Shown piece by piece: positions 56,394-64,000 of a stretch of 64,000 nucleotides of DNA. Both the position numbers and the translations under genes were made by a program. The DNA lies in contig NZ_CP107546.1 of NCBI RefSeq assembly GCF_025836995.1, positions 1,426,001 through 1,490,000 of the forward strand. The letters are read 5' to 3'. Source of the DNA: Microbacterium sp. M28. GTDB taxonomy: Bacteria > Actinomycetota > Actinomycetes > Actinomycetales > Microbacteriaceae. Below the pieces are notes generated by a model. The model was not told the DNA's origin. It did no database searches and saw only the letters and a list, made by a program, of their open reading frames with translations. Within the stretch, counting starts at the first letter, position 1. Each line of letters opens with the position of its first letter.

Positions 56394-56836
56394 CAGTTCT
56401 CCGTCGAATCCTGACTGCGGGTCTCGAGCGTCGGTCGTCCGGCCGGGGTGGCACCGATGCCGGACGGCTCGAATGTGTTCACCATGGCATAAGCCGCGCG
56501 CTCCAGGTAGTCCCAGAGGGTGGATTCGTGCAGCGGCGACAACTGCGCCTCGTCCACGGCGATCCGCATGCAGCGCAGCCAACGGTCCCTGGCGTCCGGG
56601 TCGACGTGGAACGCGACGTGCCGCATGCGCAGGCGCGGATGCCCTCGGGTGTCGCCGTAGGTCGTCGGCCCGCCCCAGTACTGCGCGAGGAAGAGCGTCA
56701 GGCGCTCGGCCGCAGGACCGAGATCCTCCTCGGGATACATCGGCTTCAGCACGGGGTCCAGCGCCACCTCACGATAGAACGTGTTCACCAGCTTCTCGAA
56801 CGTCGGCATACCGCCGACCTCGTCGTAGAATGTCAC
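56393..56836 (-). CDS. Group II truncated haemoglobin (GlbO-like)
   Basis: A 147-residue 2-on-2 haemoglobin. Typical features are TFYDEVGGMPTFEKLVNTFYREVALDPVLKPMYPEED, LFLAQYWGGPTTYGDTRGHPRLRMRHVAFHV (with the proximal His), and WLRCMRIAVDEAQL with the Trp of group II. Such proteins bind oxygen, and may detoxify nitric oxide or peroxide. GTG start overlaps the mscS stop by 4 bases and its stop overlaps the FAD gene start by one or two bases. Confidence 0.93.
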   Translation of the reverse strand: MTFYDEVGGMPTFEKLVNTFYREVALDPVLKPMYPEEDLGPAAERLTLFLAQYWGGPTTYGDTRGHPRLRMRHVAFHVDPDARDRWLRCMRIAVDEAQLSPLHESTLWDYLERAAYAMVNTFEPSGIGATPAGRPTLETRSQDSTEN

Positions 56837-57915
56837 TTCTTCTCGCTTCCTGAGCCGGAGTCGCCGTCGGACCCGCCGGACTTCTTGCGTCGCCAGATCC
56901 CGCGCTCGGCCACCGGAGGAACGCCCGTCACCGCATTCGGGCGGGTGCGGGGCGGGTTGGCTCCGCGGACGCGTCGTGCGCCGTCGAGACCGGTCGGAGT
57001 GACCGTCATCATGCTGGGCACCCCGATCTCGAGCGCGTCGAGACTCTTCTTGAGGCGTGCCCGCAGCTCCTGGGCGACGTCGTCCTTCGCGTTCGCGCGG
57101 GTCTTGATGACGACGCGGACGACGAGAGCATCGCCGGTGATCGACTCGAGGCCCCAGATCTCCGGGCGCTCCACGATCCGGGTGCGCCACTTCGGGTCCT
57201 TGGAGAGCGTCTGAGCCGTCTCCAGCATCGCCTTCTCGACGGCCTCGAGATCGGCATCCGGTGCGACGCCGAGGTCGATGATCGCCCGAGCCCAGCCCTG
57301 CGACATGTTCCCGATGCGCGTGACCTCCCCGTTGCGGACGTACCAGAGCGTGCCGTTGACGTCGCGCACCTGAGTGATGCGCACGCTGACGTACTCGACG
57401 ACACCGGATGCGAGGCCCAGGTCGACGACGTCGCCGATTCCGATCTGGTCCTCGGCAACGATGAACAGACCGTTCAGGACGTCCTTGACGATGTTCTGCG
57501 CGCCGAAACCGAGGCCGGCGCCGAGGGCGGCGGTGAGCAGGGTCAGGGAGCCGATGAGGTCAGGCGAGATGACGGAGACGATCATCAGAAGGGCGATGAT
57601 CGTCACGGCCACGTTGATGATGTTCTGCAGGATGGAACCCAGTGTGCGCGTGCGCTGCACGAGCCGCATGTCGGCCAGGGGCGATCGTTCGAGGGCCTGC
57701 GTGTCGTCGACGTTCGCCTTGGACTTGGCGCTGTCGACGATGCGGCTGACGACCCGGTGCACGACGAAGCGCAGCGCGAGGCCGATCAGCAGCGCGACGA
57801 CCACGATGATGCCGACGCCCAGCGCCTTCTCGCCGATCGGCATCAGGAACGCGAGGAAGGCGTTCCAGGCATCGGAGACCGGTTCCGTCGGGGTTTCGAG
57901 AGGAAGCAGAGGCAC
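56833..57915 (-). CDS. Small-conductance mechanosensitive channel family protein
   Basis: A protein of about 360 residues with three N-terminal helices (GEKALGVGIIVVVALLIGLALRF; IINVAVTIIALLMIVSVI; LIGSLTLLTAALGAGLGFGAQ), the last being the pore-lining type, followed by the MscS beta domain IGIGDVVDLGLASGVVEYVSVRITQVRD. An extended Arg/Pro-rich C-terminal tail follows. It relieves osmotic shock in the family. Start GTG 57915 is preferred over 57918 because it is exactly six bases from the TAGGAT box. First gene of the mscS-glbO-FAD operon. Confidence 0.93.
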   Translation of the reverse strand: MPLLPLETPTEPVSDAWNAFLAFLMPIGEKALGVGIIVVVALLIGLALRFVVHRVVSRIVDSAKSKANVDDTQALERSPLADMRLVQRTRTLGSILQNIINVAVTIIALLMIVSVISPDLIGSLTLLTAALGAGLGFGAQNIVKDVLNGLFIVAEDQIGIGDVVDLGLASGVVEYVSVRITQVRDVNGTLWYVRNGEVTRIGNMSQGWARAIIDLGVAPDADLEAVEKAMLETAQTLSKDPKWRTRIVERPEIWGLESITGDALVVRVVIKTRANAKDDVAQELRARLKKSLDALEIGVPSMMTVTPTGLDGARRVRGANPPRTRPNAVTGVPPVAERGIWRRKKSGGSDGDSGSGSEKK

Positions 57916-57921
57916 CACCCG

Positions 57922-57927
57922 ATCCTA
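57922..57927 (-). promoter_or_regulatory. -10 box for the leaderless mscS operon
   Basis: TAGGAT on the minus strand, 3 bases before GTG 57918 and 6 bases before GTG 57915. Confidence 0.5.
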
Positions 57928-57989
57928 TCGATCGGGCCTCTGCATCAGCTGGATCAGCGATGCAGAGGCCCGAAGGGAGCAGGTCGCGC

Positions 57990-60542
57990 TCAGCGCTCCT
58001 CGTCGCGGCTCTGAGCGGCGAGCGAGCGCTCGACGTCGGCGAGGTTCTCGTTGACGAGTCGACGAAGCGCGGGTGCGGCGTCCGCGTTGTCCGACAGCCA
58101 CGCGCGCGTCGCGTCGCGCAGCTCGCGGCTGGCGAGAGCGGTCGGGTAGAGCCCGACGATCAGGTAGTTCGCGATCTGGTACGTCCGCGACTCCCAGATC
58201 GGCAGCAGCATGTCGAAGTAGGCGGGGACGAACTCGCCGAGCACCTCGACACCTGCGGGGTGCACGAAGCCGAGCGCGGCGGAGCGGACGATCGTGTTCG
58301 GGGCGTCGTCCTTCTCGACGAGCGACGCCCACGCGATCTTCTTGTCGGCGACGGTCGGCAGTGCCGCACGTGCCTGCGCGGCGAACTCGGCGCCCTTGGA
58401 CGTGTTGTCGGCGGCGAGTGCGGCATCGATCGATGCGGCATCCGTCGCACCGATCGTCGCGAGGCCCACGAGCAGCTGCCAGGACAGGTCAGTGTCGATC
58501 TCGAGTCCGGGCAGCGTCTCCTCGCCGGACCGCAGGCGGCCGACGATGCCGGCGTGCTCGCCCGTGACGAGGTTGCCGGCGAACGCGGTCACGAACTGCA
58601 GCTGGCTGTCGCTGCCGCCCTCCGCGTTCTGCGCGAGCTCCCACAGGCCGTCCGCGACCTTCTGACGGGCCGCGGCCCGGTCGGCGGGTGCGACGTACAG
58701 GGTCGCGGCGGTGCGCAGCTGCGCGAGCGTGGTGCGGACGGTCGTCGATTCGGTCTCGCGGCCGATGTTGCCCAGGACCAGGTCGATGTAGTCGGATGCC
58801 GCGCTCTCGGCGTCGCGGGTCTGGTCCCACGCGGCGCCCCAGACCAGCGAACGCGCGAGCGGGTCCGCGATGTCGGCGAGGTGCGCGACCGCCGTGGCGA
58901 GCGATCGGTCATCGAGTCGGATCTTCGCGTAGGCGAGGTCGTCGTCGTTGAGCAGCACGAGATCCGGCCGCTTGATGCCCTTGAGCTCGGGGACCTCGGT
59001 GCGGTCGCCGTCGACGTCGATCTCGACGTAATGCGTCCGGGTGAGGGAGCCGCCCGCGAGGTCGTAGAACCCGATGCCCAGTCGATGCGGGCGGATCGTC
59101 GGGTAGTCGGCCGGTGCGGTCTGCGTGACGGCGAAACGGCTGATGCGGCCGTCGACGTCCTCCTCGACGATCGGCGCGAGCGTGTTGACGCCGGCCGTCT
59201 CGAGCCACTTCTTGGACCACGTGCTGAGCTCGCGCCCGCTCGTGGCCTCCAGTTCGGTGAGCAGGTCGCTCAGCTCGGTGTTGCCCCAGGAGTGCTTCTG
59301 GAAGTACTGGGAGACGCCGGCGAAGAACGCCTCGATGCCCACCCACGCGGCGAGCTGCTTGAGGACGGATCCGCCCTTGGCGTACGTGATGCCGTCGAAG
59401 TTGACCTGGACGTCCTCGAGGTCGTTGATCTCGGCGACGATCGGGTGCGTCGAGGGAAGCTGGTCCTGGCGGTACGCCCAGGTCTTCTCCATAGCGTTGA
59501 ACGTCGTCCACGCCTCGGTCCACTCGGTCGCCTCGGCCGTGGCGATCGTCGACGCCCACTCGGCGAAGGACTCGTTCAGCCACAGGTCGTTCCACCACTT
59601 CATGGTGACGAGGTCGCCGAACCACATGTGCGCGAGCTCGTGCAGGATCGTGACGACACGACGCTCCTTCACGGCATCCGTCACCTTGCTGCGGAAGACG
59701 TACGTCTCCGTGAACGTCACAGCGCCCGCGTTCTCCATCGCACCCGCGTTGAACTCGGGGACGAAGAGCTGGTCGTACTTCGCGAACGGGTACGGGACAC
59801 CGAACTTCGACTCGAAGTACTCGAAGCCCTGGCGGGTCTTTTCGAAGATGTAGTCCGCGTCCAGGTGCTGCCACAGGCTCTTGCGTCCGTAGACGCCGAG
59901 CGGGATGACGCGACCGGATGCGCTGGTCAGCTCCGAGAACGTCGCCTCGTAGGGGCCGGCGACCAGTGCGGTGATGTAGGAGGAGATCCGCGGAGTGGGT
60001 TCGAAGCCCCAGGTGGCGGTGCCCTTGTCGTCGTGGACGATCGGCTCGGGGGTCGGCGAGTTCGAGACGACCTTCCACGCGGCCGGGGCCGTCACCGTGA
60101 ACTGGAACGTCGCCTTGAGGTCGGGCTGCTCGAAGACGGCGAACACGCGACGCGAGTCCGGGACCTCGAACTGGGAGTAGAGGTAGACCTCGCCGTCGAC
60201 GGGGTCGACGAAGCGGTGCAGTCCCTCGCCGGTGTTGGTGTACTCGCAGTCCGCGTCGACGACGAGTACGTTCTCTGTCTGGAGATCGGCCAGGGCGATC
60301 CGGGAGTCGGCGAAGACCTCGCTCGGGTCGAGCTGCTCACCGTTCAGTGAGATCTCGCGCACCTCGCGTGCGATCAGATCGATGAAGGTGTAGCTGCCGG
60401 GCTGGGCGGTGAATCGCACCACGCTGCGCGATCCGAACACCTCCTCGCCCTTCGTCAGGTCCAACGAGACCTGATACGACTGCGTGTCGATCAGGGCGCG
60501 ACGCTCCTGCGCTTCGATACGGGTGAGGTTCTCTCCAGGCAC
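57990..60542 (-). CDS. pepN: Aminopeptidase N
   Basis: An 850-residue M1 zinc aminopeptidase. The substrate motif FNAGAMENAGAVTF (GAMEN) and the zinc site HELAHMWFGD (His301, Glu302, His305) with the second Glu in WLNESFAEW are present. The C-terminal half is an ERAP1-like helical region. It cleaves N-terminal residues from peptides in the cytoplasm. GTG start with a GGGAGAAC site. Divergent from the ferrochelatase gene. Confidence 0.96.
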   Translation of the reverse strand: MPGENLTRIEAQERRALIDTQSYQVSLDLTKGEEVFGSRSVVRFTAQPGSYTFIDLIAREVREISLNGEQLDPSEVFADSRIALADLQTENVLVVDADCEYTNTGEGLHRFVDPVDGEVYLYSQFEVPDSRRVFAVFEQPDLKATFQFTVTAPAAWKVVSNSPTPEPIVHDDKGTATWGFEPTPRISSYITALVAGPYEATFSELTSASGRVIPLGVYGRKSLWQHLDADYIFEKTRQGFEYFESKFGVPYPFAKYDQLFVPEFNAGAMENAGAVTFTETYVFRSKVTDAVKERRVVTILHELAHMWFGDLVTMKWWNDLWLNESFAEWASTIATAEATEWTEAWTTFNAMEKTWAYRQDQLPSTHPIVAEINDLEDVQVNFDGITYAKGGSVLKQLAAWVGIEAFFAGVSQYFQKHSWGNTELSDLLTELEATSGRELSTWSKKWLETAGVNTLAPIVEEDVDGRISRFAVTQTAPADYPTIRPHRLGIGFYDLAGGSLTRTHYVEIDVDGDRTEVPELKGIKRPDLVLLNDDDLAYAKIRLDDRSLATAVAHLADIADPLARSLVWGAAWDQTRDAESAASDYIDLVLGNIGRETESTTVRTTLAQLRTAATLYVAPADRAAARQKVADGLWELAQNAEGGSDSQLQFVTAFAGNLVTGEHAGIVGRLRSGEETLPGLEIDTDLSWQLLVGLATIGATDAASIDAALAADNTSKGAEFAAQARAALPTVADKKIAWASLVEKDDAPNTIVRSAALGFVHPAGVEVLGEFVPAYFDMLLPIWESRTYQIANYLIVGLYPTALASRELRDATRAWLSDNADAAPALRRLVNENLADVERSLAAQSRDEER

Positions 60543-60613
60543 AGCTGTTCTCCCAGGGGGTCAGGGGGGTGCGACCGCTCCACGACGCTGCTGGCGCCGA
60601 CGGCAACCATGAC

Positions 60614-60642
60614 AGCCTACGCCAGGAGACGGGCGAGGCGAA
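60614..60642 (-). promoter_or_regulatory. Promoter of pepN (-35 TTCGCC, -10 TAGGCT)
   Basis: On the minus strand TTCGCC (60642-60637) and TAGGCT (60619-60614) are 17 bases apart. The leader would be about 65 bases with a good ribosome site. Confidence 0.4.
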
Positions 60643-60655
60643 CGGTCCGAGGTGC

Positions 60656-60661
60656 AAGGAT
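60656..60661 (+). promoter_or_regulatory. Weak -10 box for the ferrochelatase gene
   Basis: AAGGAT, one base from TAGGAT, followed by 6 bases and the GTG at 60668. It lies just downstream of the pepN promoter. Confidence 0.3.
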
Positions 60662-60667
60662 GGAGAG

Positions 60668-61852
60668 GTGACTGCGAACGACTCTTGCCCTGTTCCCTTC
60701 GCTTCGCCCGCTGCGGCCGGTGGTGCCCCCTTCGTCGAGGCGCCCGGCGCGTACGACGGCATCCTGCTCGCAGGATTCGGCGGTCCAGAGGGTCAGGACG
60801 ACGTCATCCCGTTCCTCCGGAACGTCACGCGCGGCCGTGGCATCCCCGACGAGCGTCTCGAAGAGGTCGCGCATCACTACCGTCACTTCGGCGGCGTCAG
60901 TCCGATCAACGCGCAGAACAGGGCTCTCAAGGCGGCTCTGGAAGCGGAACTGGACCGGCGAGGGATCGATCTGCCCGTGTACTGGGGCAACCGGAACTGG
61001 ACGCCGTATCTGGAGGACGCGGTTCGGGATGCCGCGTCGGCGGGCGACACCTCGCTGCTCGCGTTCGCGACCAGCGCCTACAGCTCGTTCTCCAGTTGCC
61101 GGCAGTACCGCGAGGACTTCGCGCGGGTGCTCGAGGACACCGGCTTGGGGGAGACGGTGACGATCGACAAGATCCGTCCGTTCTTCGACCACCCCGGTTT
61201 CGTCGACGCATTCCTCGTCGGCGTGCGCTCGGCGATCGAGGCATTCATCGCCGACGGCGTCGCAGCCGACGGCATCCAGGTCCTTTTCTCGACCCACAGC
61301 GTGCCGACGGACGACGCACGGCGTTCGGGGCCGAGGGACGTCGACTGGGGTGAGGGCGGTGCGTACGCGGCGCAGCACGAGGCCGTCGGCGCCTGGGTGA
61401 TGGACCGCATCAAGGCCGATCTGCCCGCCGCCGGCGTCGTGGACTGGGAACTCGTCTATCAGTCGCGTTCCGGCCCGCCGACGCAGCCGTGGCTGGAGCC
61501 GGACGTGTGCGACGTGATCGGCGAGCTGCCGGGACGCGGCAAGGCCGCTGTCATCGTGGTGCCGCTGGGATTCATGAGCGACCACATGGAGGTCCTGTGG
61601 GATCTCGACACCGAAGCGGCGGAGGCCGCGGAGGAAGCCGGACTCGCGTTCGTCCGGACCCCGACGCCCGGTGTCTCGCCCGCGTTCGTCGCCGGCATCG
61701 TCGACCTCGTCCAGGAACGCCTCGAGGGACGCGCCGCGACCGATCGCGCGCACGTCACAGAGCTCGGTCCCTGGTACGACGTCTGCCGCCCCGGATGCTG
61801 CGAGAACATCCGCGCCGGCTTCAAGCCCGCCGCCGCGGGTCTCGTGCCGTAA
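60668..61852 (+). CDS. hemH: Ferrochelatase (coproporphyrin-type)
   Basis: A 394-residue ferrochelatase inserting iron into a porphyrin; actinobacteria use coproporphyrin III (CpfC) and then decarboxylate. DGILLAGFGGPEGQDDVIPFLRNVTRG starts the fold; the metal-binding His is in LFSTHSVPTDDA, and the C-terminal CRPGCCEN Cys motif suggests the actinobacterial 2Fe-2S cluster. GTG start about 30 residues before the fold. It lies between pepN and rpiB, near a haemoglobin gene. Confidence 0.95.
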   Translation: MTANDSCPVPFASPAAAGGAPFVEAPGAYDGILLAGFGGPEGQDDVIPFLRNVTRGRGIPDERLEEVAHHYRHFGGVSPINAQNRALKAALEAELDRRGIDLPVYWGNRNWTPYLEDAVRDAASAGDTSLLAFATSAYSSFSSCRQYREDFARVLEDTGLGETVTIDKIRPFFDHPGFVDAFLVGVRSAIEAFIADGVAADGIQVLFSTHSVPTDDARRSGPRDVDWGEGGAYAAQHEAVGAWVMDRIKADLPAAGVVDWELVYQSRSGPPTQPWLEPDVCDVIGELPGRGKAAVIVVPLGFMSDHMEVLWDLDTEAAEAAEEAGLAFVRTPTPGVSPAFVAGIVDLVQERLEGRAATDRAHVTELGPWYDVCRPGCCENIRAGFKPAAAGLVP

Positions 61853-61882
61853 CGCGCTCGCTTCGCGCCCCCGCGCCGTCAA

Positions 61883-61888
61883 TAGGAT
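61883..61888 (+). promoter_or_regulatory. -10 box for the leaderless rpiB gene
   Basis: TAGGAT followed by 7 bases and the ATG at 61896. Confidence 0.45.
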
Positions 61889-61895
61889 GGGAACC

Positions 61896-62381
61896 ATGCG
61901 CATCCACATCGCCACCGATCACGCGGGTCTCGACTTCTCCACGCAGCTCCAGGACCACCTCCGCGGCGCCGGTCACGAGGTCGTCGACCACGGACCCGTC
62001 GAGTACGACGCGCTGGATGACTACCCGGCCTTCTGCATCCGTGCGGCGCAGGCGGTCGTGAGCGACCAGCGCGCCGGCATCGAGGCGCTCGGTGTGGTCT
62101 TCGGCGGTTCGGGCAACGGCGAGCAGATCGCCGCGAACAAGGTCGAGGGCGTCCGGGCCGCGCTGGTGTGGAACCTGTCGACCGCCGAGCTCGCGCGGGA
62201 GCACAACGATGCGAACGTGATCTCGATCGGAGCGCGTCAGCACACGTTCGACGAGGTCGTGAGCTTCATCGACCGCTTCATCGCGACGCCGTTCTCGAAC
62301 GACGAGCGGCACGTGCGCCGCATCGGACAGATCGCGGACTACGAGCGCGACGGGTCGCTGCTTCCGGACCCGAGGGGCTGA
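61896..62381 (+). CDS. rpiB: Ribose-5-phosphate isomerase B
   Basis: A 161-residue RpiB that interconverts ribose 5-phosphate and ribulose 5-phosphate in the pentose phosphate pathway. MRIHIATDHAGLDFSTQL carries the conserved Asp-His, VVFGGSGNGEQIAANKVEGVRAAL the phosphate-binding loop (with Ser in place of the usual Cys, as in many actinobacterial RpiB), and NDANVISIGARQHT follows. ATG start with TAGGAT box upstream. The DNA glycosylase gene begins one base after its stop. Confidence 0.95.
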   Translation: MRIHIATDHAGLDFSTQLQDHLRGAGHEVVDHGPVEYDALDDYPAFCIRAAQAVVSDQRAGIEALGVVFGGSGNGEQIAANKVEGVRAALVWNLSTAELAREHNDANVISIGARQHTFDEVVSFIDRFIATPFSNDERHVRRIGQIADYERDGSLLPDPRG

Positions 62382-62382
62382 C

Positions 62383-63399
62383 ATGCCCGAGGGGCATTCC
62401 GTCCACCGGATCGCGCGTCAGTTCGCTCGGAACTTCGTGGGAAAGCCGCTCGCGGCTTCGAGCCCGCAGGGGCGCTTCGCCGAGGGCGCGGCCGTCCTCG
62501 ACGGGCGCGAGGCCGTCAGTGTGCAGGCTGTGGGGAAGCAGATGTTCCTCGAGACCGAGGGGGACGTCTGGCTGCGGGTGCACCTCGGCCTGTACGGGGC
62601 ATGGGACTTCGCCGGGGAGATCCTCGTGGATCCGACGATCGCGTCGGCCAACGGTCGGATGGGGCAGACGAATCAGCGGGGCACGGACCTGGGCGAAGCG
62701 GCGCAGGACGACGCGATCCTGGACGATGCGGGGGAGAACTCGCTGTCCTCGATCGGTGCACCCCGCCGAGCCCGCGTGCACGTGCGGATGTCCGAGCAGA
62801 CCAGAGGTCTCGCCGACGACGACGCGACCGAGTGGCCGCCGCCCGTGGTGGGTCAGGTGCGGCTGCGACTCCTGACGGACATCACGTGCGCCGACCTCCG
62901 AGGGCCGACCGCATGCGTGCTGCAGACACCGGAGGAGATGCTCGCCACCGTCGCGAAGCTCGGTCCTGACCCGCTCGTCGGCGACCCGGACGAGGGGGAG
63001 GAGCGGTTCGTCCGCGCGGTGCGGAAGAAGTCGACCGCGATCGCGCTGCTGCTCATGGATCAGAGCGTCGTCAGCGGCATCGGCAACGTGTACCGGGCGG
63101 AGATGCTGTTCCGGGCCCGGCTGAACCCGCATACGCCGGGCCGCGACGTTCCGGAGGAACGGGCCCGCGAACTGTGGCGGGATTGGGTGCGGCTGCTGGC
63201 GATCGGCGTCGAGACCGGTCAGATGATGACCATGGACGACCTGTCGCCGGAGCGGTACCGCGCGGCGATGGCGAGTCGTGATGACCGGCACTGGGTCTAT
63301 CACCGCGCGGGGCTGCCGTGTCGGATCTGCGGCACCGAGATCGCCCTGGAGGAGATCGGCGCACGCAAGCTTTACTGGTGCCCCTCCTGCCAGGCCTGA
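62383..63399 (+). CDS. Fpg/Nei family DNA glycosylase (endonuclease VIII-like)
   Basis: A 338-residue DNA glycosylase. The N-terminal MPEGHSVHRIARQF places the catalytic Pro2-Glu3 immediately after the initiator Met, as in Nei. The middle has DQSVVSGIGNVYRAEMLFRARLNP, and a zinc finger CRICGTEI...WCPSC ends the protein. It excises oxidised bases. The ATG begins one base after the rpiB stop, and nei next to rpiB is conserved in mycobacteria as I recall. It is followed by a U-less hairpin. Confidence 0.95.
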   Translation: MPEGHSVHRIARQFARNFVGKPLAASSPQGRFAEGAAVLDGREAVSVQAVGKQMFLETEGDVWLRVHLGLYGAWDFAGEILVDPTIASANGRMGQTNQRGTDLGEAAQDDAILDDAGENSLSSIGAPRRARVHVRMSEQTRGLADDDATEWPPPVVGQVRLRLLTDITCADLRGPTACVLQTPEEMLATVAKLGPDPLVGDPDEGEERFVRAVRKKSTAIALLLMDQSVVSGIGNVYRAEMLFRARLNPHTPGRDVPEERARELWRDWVRLLAIGVETGQMMTMDDLSPERYRAAMASRDDRHWVYHRAGLPCRICGTEIALEEIGARKLYWCPSCQA

Positions 63400-63401
63400 T
63401 T

Positions 63402-63429
63402 GTCGACACGACGGCAGGTCGTGCTCGAC
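63402..63429 (+). terminator. Hairpin after the DNA glycosylase gene
   Basis: GTCGACACGAC (63402-63412) pairs with GTCGTGCTCGAC (63418-63429) apart from one bulged C, around a 5-base loop. No T-run follows; probable end of the rpiB transcript. Confidence 0.45.
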
Positions 63430-63483
63430 CCTGAGCGTTCGCTGTGCGACTATTTCGTGCACCGACGCACGATAGGAGCTTCC

Positions 63484-64000
63484 ATGGACCTCACCGGAGT
63501 CGAAGGATTCCTCTCCTGGCTCAGCGGGATCATCTGGGGGCCGTTCGTCCTCATCCCGCTGCTGCTGGGCACAGGCCTGTACCTCACCATCCGCCTGGGC
63601 GGACTCCAGTTCCTGAAGCTCGGATCGGCACTGCGCCTCGGGCTGTTCACCCGCAAGGACCCCGATTCGGACGGTGACATCTCCCAGTTCCAGGCGCTGA
63701 CGACCGCCCTGGCGGCGACGGTGGGCACCGGCAACATCGTCGGGGTGGCGACCGCCATCGGCATCGGCGGGCCGGGCGCCCTGTTCTGGATGTGGATCAC
63801 GGGACTGCTGGGGATGGCGTCCAAGTACTCCGAGGCCTTCCTCGGTGTCCGGTTCCGCAAGACGGATGCCGCCGGTGAGAAGTCCGGTGGACCGCAGTAC
63901 TACCTCGAACGCGGGATCCCGAATCGGTTCGGCAAGTTCCTCGCGCTGTTCTTCGCGATCGCCGCGGTGATCGCGTCGTTCGGCATCGGCAACATGACGC
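63484..64000 (+). CDS. Sodium:alanine symporter family protein (cut by window end)
   Basis: The first 172 codons of an AGCS-family carrier importing alanine or glycine with sodium. The N-terminal helices [31 protein letters not shown], then [40 protein letters not shown] (the family signature) and [13 protein letters not shown] are present. ATG 63484 follows a TAGGAGC ribosome site. The C-terminal two thirds lie beyond the window. Confidence 0.95.
   Translation, partial: MDLTGVEGFLSWLSGIIWGPFVLIPLLLGTGLYLTIRLGGLQFLKLGSALRLGLFTRKDPDSDGDISQFQALTTALAATVGTGNIVGVATAIGIGGPGALFWMWITGLLGMASKYSEAFLGVRFRKTDAAGEKSGGPQYYLERGIPNRFGKFLALFFAIAAVIASFGIGNMT

Noticed and set aside
57960..60350. A 796-codon open frame antisense to pepN
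   Set aside because: Composition is typical of an antisense shadow (Val, Arg, Asp, Leu) and the opposite strand encodes a full aminopeptidase N with intact motifs.

Overview
The window is a dense, high-GC bacterial chromosome segment (roughly 70% G+C judged by eye) with about 69 protein genes, two tRNA genes and no gene-free stretch longer than 300 bases. Gene order, GTG starts, the GlgE pathway, GatCAB, a coproporphyrin-type ferrochelatase and many small actinobacterial families point to a Gram-positive actinomycete, most likely Microbacteriaceae and probably Microbacterium-like. I see no prophage, insertion sequence, CRISPR array, rRNA operon or replication origin. This is mostly housekeeping chromosome with small accessory insertions.

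Layout. (1) 1-17367 is the classic actinobacterial information-processing block: rpsP, khpA, rimM, trmD, a four-gene insertion (histidine-phosphatase-like protein, pyrimidine-dimer glycosylase, map, membrane protein), then rplS, lepB, rnhB, DUF2469, yraN, comM-like ATPase, dprA, xerC, an M23 peptidase, rpsB, tsf, pyrH, frr, cdsA, a DivIVA-like protein and a secreted transglycosylase. (2) 17380-22468 holds a small zinc-type protein, a hydrolase, an AI-2E family permease and a two-gene operon of a large unknown envelope protein plus a thioredoxin-TPR protein. (3) 22512-28921 is a minus-strand glgX-glgE-glgB operon for alpha-glucan metabolism. (4) 29014-34765 links a cysteine desulfurase and mnmA (tRNA thiolation) with ligA and two small genes. 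(5) 34800-39301 is a minus-strand set: acylphosphatase, acetyltransferase, DEAD-box helicase, acyl-CoA ligase. (6) 39368-44934 is gatCAB, dinB, a GerW-like small protein and a kinase-like protein.

(7) 44951-48828 is minus strand: DUF2017, clpS, a zincin, a LysE exporter, an alcohol dehydrogenase, tRNA-His, orn and tRNA-Arg. (8) 48819-54732 holds an HNH protein overlapping tRNA-Arg, a small unknown gene, an SSB paralogue, a lipoprotein, ettA, two thioesterases and an unknown. (9) 54729-63399 joins a mscS - truncated haemoglobin - FAD dehydrogenase operon with pepN, ferrochelatase, rpiB and a Nei-type glycosylase, an arrangement resembling mycobacteria as I recall it. A sodium:alanine symporter runs off the right edge.

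The most striking window-wide signal is regulatory. More than fifteen genes on both strands have a TANNNT-type -10 hexamer followed by almost exactly 6 bases and then the start codon, so their mRNAs should begin at or next to the start codon (leaderless). This geometry also helps choose starts. Other unusual points are a histidine phosphatase whose catalytic His is Cys, a lipobox-like motif in the middle of a membrane protein, a large palindromic element upstream of ligA, an HNH gene whose stop codon lies inside tRNA-Arg, an SSB paralogue without the acidic tip, and an over-represented GCATCC/GGATGC word.
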